A DNA stretch of 64,000 nucleotides, taken from the NCBI GenBank assembly GCA_964588285.1, contig CAZPNX010000004.1, positions 1 to 64,000 of the forward strand, written 5' to 3'. Position numbers and translations under genes: made by a program. Source of the stretch: CAZPNX01 sp964588285 (GTDB lineage Bacteria; Edwardsbacteria; AC1; EtOH8). Positions within the stretch are counted from its first letter, which is position 1, and every line of letters begins with the position of its first letter. Of the stretch, positions 60,297-64,000 are shown one piece after another. The notes under the pieces were generated by a model, which made no database searches, was not told the DNA's origin, and worked only from the letters and a program-made list of their open reading frames with translations.

Positions 60297-61318
60297 TGAA
60301 AAAACATATTTTCTGCCTGCTCCTGGCGTCCCTGCCGGCCTTGGCTTACAGCTCCACGGTCGCCGCAGACTTCGATCCCTCGCTGGAAAGGGGGCTGGAG
60401 GTGCTCTACCGGGGCGACTACGAGGCGGCCGAGGCAGTGTTCGATTCGTTCATCTCCATCCATCCTGATAATCCGGCCGGTTGGTTCTTCAAGGCCGGCC
60501 TCTACCAGGTGAGGATGACCGACCAGGAGTGCGACTCATGGGCCGGCCAGTATAACCGCCACTTGGACAGCGCCATGGCCCTCTCCAACCTGGCGGTGGG
60601 CCGCAATCCCAAGGATGCCTGGGCCCGCTTCATCCGCGGGGGCACCTACGGCTATCTGGCCGCCCGTGACGGCCGGGCGAAAAAATATCTCTCGGCCTTA
60701 AACCACGGCCTGGCGGCGGTTTCGGAGATGAAAAAAGCGGCCGAGCTGGATCCCGGTCTCTACGACGCCTACCTGGGCATCGGCTCCTACCACTATTTCC
60801 GCACCCGGGCGGTCAGCGTCCTCAAATGGCTTCCGTTCATCGGGGACAACCGGGACAAGGGGATCGGGCAGATCGAGTTGTCCATCGCCAAGGGACGGTA
60901 CACGAACGTCATGGGCAGAAACGGCCTGGTCTGGATACTGATCGACTATGGGAAGTACCAGCGGGCCCTGTCTTTGGCCGAGGGCCTGGAAAGGGATTTT
61001 CCGGCCAATCCCTTCTTCTTCTGGGCCAGGCCGGAAATATTCTGGCGCACCAAGCAGTGGGCCAAGGCGGCCGAGGGCTACCGCAGGCTCCTCAGGCTGA
61101 TCGAGTCCCGCCCGATCTTCAGCAACTATAACCGGGTGATGGTCCGCTACCGCCTGGCCAAGTGCCTATACGAATCCGGCGAGTACCGGGAGGCGGCGGC
61201 CCTGGCCCAGGAGGCGCTGAACATTCCGTCGGATCAGGCCATGGTCAGCCGGCTGGTGATGGAACGGAGGCATTGCCGCGAGATCATCCAGAAGAGCCGG
61301 GAAAAGCTCAAAGACTAG
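60296..61318 (+). CDS. Exported TPR-like protein
   Basis: A 340-residue exported protein. MKKHIFCLLLASLPALAYSS is a signal peptide. The rest is helical with TPR-like repeats (RGDYEAAEAVFDSFI, GKYQRALSLAEGLE, KQWAKAAEGYRRLL, GEYREAAALAQEAL). It probably binds proteins or peptides in the periplasm. It starts within the stop of the upstream reductase (TGATG), so both are coupled. The next gene, SpoIID-like, follows after 7 bases. Confidence 0.8.
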   Translation: MKKHIFCLLLASLPALAYSSTVAADFDPSLERGLEVLYRGDYEAAEAVFDSFISIHPDNPAGWFFKAGLYQVRMTDQECDSWAGQYNRHLDSAMALSNLAVGRNPKDAWARFIRGGTYGYLAARDGRAKKYLSALNHGLAAVSEMKKAAELDPGLYDAYLGIGSYHYFRTRAVSVLKWLPFIGDNRDKGIGQIELSIAKGRYTNVMGRNGLVWILIDYGKYQRALSLAEGLERDFPANPFFFWARPEIFWRTKQWAKAAEGYRRLLRLIESRPIFSNYNRVMVRYRLAKCLYESGEYREAAALAQEALNIPSDQAMVSRLVMERRHCREIIQKSREKLKD

Positions 61319-61325
61319 TCCGCCG

Positions 61326-62522
61326 ATGCCCATCCTTCGATACCGTTTATCCCTTCTCGCTCTCATCCCCTTATCCCTGTTGCTAGGCTGCGCTCCCGCT
61401 TACCTCTTCCCAAAACCTCCGGCTTCCGAACCCAGCCTCAGGGTGGCCCTGGTCCATCGCCTGCCTTCGATTTCGATAGCGCCTCGGGACACGGTCTGGG
61501 CCTCGGACGGCATTTACACTAGCTCTATAGCCCCGGAAAATAGCTGGACAGTGGCCGCCCGTCGGGGAAAACTTGGGGTCCAGACCGGCGCCGGTACCAT
61601 CATTACCGAGATAGGACCCAAACTAACCTTCCGCAGCCAAAAGGCCTTTTTCTGGAACGGACAGCCGGTGGCCTGGCCGCTCACCATTTTGCCTGAGGCC
61701 GACAGCGCCCTGCTGGCGGTGCTGGAGCTTCCACTGGAAGAGTACCTGATAGGGGTTTTGGCCAAAGAGATGGGAAATGCCGGGGAAGCGGAGCTTGAGG
61801 CCCTCAAGGCCCAGGCCGTGGCCGCCCGGGGATTTGCCTATTTAAAAATAGGAAAGAGGCCTGAACTGGGGTACGATCTGGAGTCTGACGTCTCCCATCA
61901 GGCCTTCGACCCCTCGGCTCCGGTCAGCCCGGCCGTCAGGAAGGCGGTGGAAAAAACCCGGGGTCTTGTGCTAACATGCGGCGGGAAATTGTTCGCCCCC
62001 AACTACCACTCCACCTGCGGCGGCCGGACGGCCCTGCCCTCCGAGGCCTGGGGCACGGCCGACAGCCTATTTCCCTGGGCCAGGTCGGTAAAATGCGAAC
62101 ATTGCCGGATATCGCCCAGATTTCGATGGAACGTCGTTCTGGCTTCCGGAGAACTGGCCCGCCGCGCCCTGGGCCTGGCCGACACCACCATCCCCATCAC
62201 GGACGTGAAGGTCCTGGAGCGGGGACCTTCGGGCCGGGTGCTGAGGCTTGGGGTCCGCTCTCAGGCCGGAGACACCGTGCTGCTCCGCGATCGTATCCGC
62301 TTCCAGCTAGCCGCCAGACCAGTGCCCAGCACCTGGTTCGACGTCAAATGCCTCCGGGATGATATGGGAAACGTGGCCTCGGTCGAGCTGAACGGGAGGG
62401 GATTCGGCCACGGGGTGGGCATGTGCCAGTGGGGGGCGATGGGGATGGCCAGGGAGGGGAAAAAATATAAGAAAATATTGAAAAAGTTTTATCATAATAG
62501 CGTAATATGTAAAGTATATTAA
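61326..62522 (+). CDS. SpoIID/LytB-domain lipoprotein
   Basis: A 398-residue envelope protein. The signal sequence ends in LSLLLGC, a lipobox, so the protein is probably lipidated. The SpoIID domain is recognised by EEYLIGVLAKEMGNAGE, ALKAQAVAARGFAYLK, YHSTCGGRTALPSEAWG and a final GRGFGHGVGMCQWGAMGMA. SpoIID-type enzymes are lytic transglycosylases acting on denuded peptidoglycan. Outside sporulating bacteria the family is linked to cell separation and envelope remodelling. It ends the three-gene set starting at 59118. Confidence 0.92.
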   Translation: MPILRYRLSLLALIPLSLLLGCAPAYLFPKPPASEPSLRVALVHRLPSISIAPRDTVWASDGIYTSSIAPENSWTVAARRGKLGVQTGAGTIITEIGPKLTFRSQKAFFWNGQPVAWPLTILPEADSALLAVLELPLEEYLIGVLAKEMGNAGEAELEALKAQAVAARGFAYLKIGKRPELGYDLESDVSHQAFDPSAPVSPAVRKAVEKTRGLVLTCGGKLFAPNYHSTCGGRTALPSEAWGTADSLFPWARSVKCEHCRISPRFRWNVVLASGELARRALGLADTTIPITDVKVLERGPSGRVLRLGVRSQAGDTVLLRDRIRFQLAARPVPSTWFDVKCLRDDMGNVASVELNGRGFGHGVGMCQWGAMGMAREGKKYKKILKKFYHNSVICKVY

Positions 62523-63211
62523 TACCGGTGGAAAATTAATACTGCATGATTTATGGTACATTAGAAAATAGTTTTACCATCGTGTTCATATCAGCAGCCA
62601 ATAACATAGTTTCATCAATCGGATAAGGGTAGGGAGCCAGTTAGTTCGTATACAGCAGAAATAAACCAGAACTTAGTTAAGGAATACATTATTAAACACT
62701 GGCCAACATGGATGCCGGCCTTAAGAAAGTTAAACAACTCGTCACCGCTTTCGAGAAAGACCAGGGGTAAAAGTTCAGCGAACTTACCGAGCAAGATGGT
62801 TAAGAAAATAAACGGAGCCCAAGACGAGTATCGGTCCTTGATCGCCATCCGGCGTAAGAAGCTGGAGAAGCCGCTGGGAAAGATAGATGACATCAGGCTA
62901 CAACGGGGCATCCTCGTTGATGCATCCTTGCCTGAATCCTAAGCTACGACTCTGCAGGAATGCGGTTGACACTGGAAAACAACAAGGCGAAATCTGCAAA
63001 CTATTGCGGATTTCGCCATACCATATTTCACTCCGGCATCCCAAGTGTTGCACTTCATTATTGAACCGGCGCTTTTCTATAAGGAATTCTTTCGGACTTC
63101 TCCGGTATCGGGAACCAATACCATCCGGGGAAGATGGACGTGTTGATGAGCAGTTATGTGCTTCCTGGGACCATTAAAAGGGGATGAAAACGAGCCAGCG
63201 GCTTCTAGTGT
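62523..63211. other. AT-richer intergenic region without a supported gene
   Basis: This 689-base stretch has lower G+C than the window average. A 20-codon frame at 62708-62770 and a 76-codon frame at 62712-62942 exist, but neither has a ribosome site or a recognised family. They may be decayed pieces of a longer gene. A terminator hairpin for the minus-strand genes is at 62978-63017. Nothing else is recognised. Confidence 0.55.
62978..63017 (-). terminator. Rho-independent terminator for the minus-strand pair
   Basis: A 13-base stem (62986-62998 with 63005-63017) has a 6-base loop. Reading on the minus strand, TTGTTTT follows, so it ends the transcript of the two genes at 63212-63963. Confidence 0.8.
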
Positions 63212-63700
63212 TTATTCCTCCTTGGCAAGATGTACGACTTGGAGATTGAGCTTCGTGGTGGTCACGGCTGGGCCGGTACGCAAGAACTCGTGGATTGAAC
63301 CCTGCCAGGTATCACGAGGACGGGCGGTCGAGATGCTCAGGTATAGCGACCGGCCATCGAGCGTGTCCAGACCGCCACCTGTGACCATCCTGGCCCAGGC
63401 TTTGAGCAGACGCCGCTTCCGGGCACCGTAGGAGCCGGTCTGTACTGTGAAACCGTGTATCTTGGGAACGTAACGTATCCGAATCCAGTCCTTACGAAGT
63501 AGCTCCGCCATTAGCTCCTGTCTAGCCTTGCCCTCTTGCCCGGCCCGCTCCTGGTGCTTCTCGTACACTGCCAGGAGGACGTTCCGGTTCAGACCGAAGA
63601 AGGTCGGATTTCGCCACACTAGGTCGATGTGCTTCAAGGCCGTGCCTTCGACCGGAGCTAACTCCCCCCTCGGAGAAATCCAATAGGCCAGATGTTTCAT
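63212..63700 (-). CDS. Uncharacterised protein
   Basis: A 162-residue basic protein (MKHLAYWISPRGELAPVEGT) with RKDWIRIRYV in its centre. I do not recognise a family; similar short beginnings occur in metagenomic phage- or plasmid-like proteins, which is only an impression. The neighbouring gene at 63709-63963 lies 8 bases upstream in the same direction, and a terminator follows at 62978-63017, so they form one unit. Its composition is less GC-rich than the rest of the window, which is compatible with recent gain. Confidence 0.55.
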   Translation of the reverse strand: MKHLAYWISPRGELAPVEGTALKHIDLVWRNPTFFGLNRNVLLAVYEKHQERAGQEGKARQELMAELLRKDWIRIRYVPKIHGFTVQTGSYGARKRRLLKAWARMVTGGGLDTLDGRSLYLSISTARPRDTWQGSIHEFLRTGPAVTTTKLNLQVVHLAKEE

Positions 63701-63708
63701 GGAAACCT

Positions 63709-63963
63709 CTATCTCACCAGCCTGCTGGTGCCTGGCTGCCGTGAGGATAACGTGAAATAGAGCATCCTATTCTTAAACTCCAACGACGGACGCCGGTAAC
63801 GTCTGTAAATACTGCCATCGGGCTCAATCCAGGTTTCACGTAGGCCCTCAAAGTTAATAAGGCACGGCCGCTTTTCCCGCTTGGCAAAATCGGCCACATG
63901 CCTTTCCGCTTCGGCTTCATCCATACCTTCAGGTAGGCGAACGGATTGCCAGATGGCTGGCAT
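63709..63963 (-). CDS. Uncharacterised protein
   Basis: An 84-residue protein (MPAIWQSVRLPEGMDEAEAE) of mixed composition with a C-terminal YRRYRRPSLEFKNRMLYF. No family or motif is recognised. It is the upstream member of the two-gene unit with the gene at 63212-63700. The window ends 37 bases further on, so an upstream partner could be missing. Both genes are in the AT-richer tail of the window. Confidence 0.5.
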   Translation of the reverse strand: MPAIWQSVRLPEGMDEAEAERHVADFAKREKRPCLINFEGLRETWIEPDGSIYRRYRRPSLEFKNRMLYFTLSSRQPGTSRLVR

Positions 63964-64000
63964 CAGCTTGGCGGAGAAGGTACTAGGCAGACAGACCCTT

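Noticed and set aside
62708..62942. Short frames that could be an N-terminal remnant of a larger gene
   Set aside because: A start like MDAGLKKVKQLVTAFEKD gave a vague impression of a restriction-type N-terminus, but it is too short and without support.

Overview
The window is one dense bacterial chromosome segment with high G+C content (roughly 60% by eye, not computed). It encodes an envelope with an outer membrane: a beta-barrel-like protein, lipoproteins, and secreted proteins ending in a type IX-secretion or FlgD-like C-terminal beta domain. Together with the mix of housekeeping genes this suggests a poorly characterised Gram-negative lineage of the Fibrobacteres-Chlorobi-Bacteroidetes type or an adjacent candidate phylum. 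That placement is an inference; no rRNA gene is present. Most of the sequence is protein-coding, with a few short AT-richer intergenic stretches carrying hairpins and recurring motifs.

Layout. 1-3260: end of a corrinoid adenosyltransferase gene and a TldD/TldE peptidase pair. 3626-10243 (minus strand): two tandem XRE-type regulators, an exporter permease, a DUF4388 protein, an ABC ATPase and a transglutaminase-like protein, which diverge from an outer-membrane protein/lipoprotein pair (10460-13412) across a compact two-way promoter. 13728-17476: nucleoside salvage and housekeeping genes (deoB, cdd, yajC, def, and a YrdC-phosphatase fusion), preceded by a broken second copy of the deoB start.

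17696-27695 is the most distinctive block. It is a cyanophycin-type locus with three different cyanophycin-synthetase-like ligases, an isoaspartyl dipeptidase (IadA family), a cyanophycinase and an uncharacterised last gene. One ligase (879 aa) looks canonical. A second (889 aa) has changed motifs in its Mur-ligase half. A third (627 aa) keeps the ATP-grasp half but has lost the Mur-ligase ATP site. The locus could make, extend and recycle an Asp-based isopeptide polymer, possibly one that is not standard cyanophycin.

27907-35978 holds tRNA-Val, recF with an upstream DnaA box, a Nudix gene, a DciA-like gene, gyrB and gyrA. A two-gene nucleotidyltransferase cassette sits between gyrB and gyrA and is followed by a second, diverged copy of the last 20 gyrB codons. 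GyrA carries Leu at position 83. 36139-43807 contains an Abi-like protein, small membrane proteins, a PAS protein, a vWA membrane protein, rhomboid and an M6 metalloprotease. 43925-50239 groups an ArsB/NhaD-type permease, UspA, a nucleotidyl-cyclase-like protein, a GGDEF protein with a pseudo-receiver, and a DUF2007 protein. After tRNA-Leu and smpB, 50901-56773 (minus strand) is a five-gene glycan operon with overlapping genes. 56819-62522 encodes a beta-propeller secreted protein, an FAD reductase, a TPR-like protein and a SpoIID-like lipoprotein. The last 1.5 kb is AT-richer and contains only unrecognised genes.
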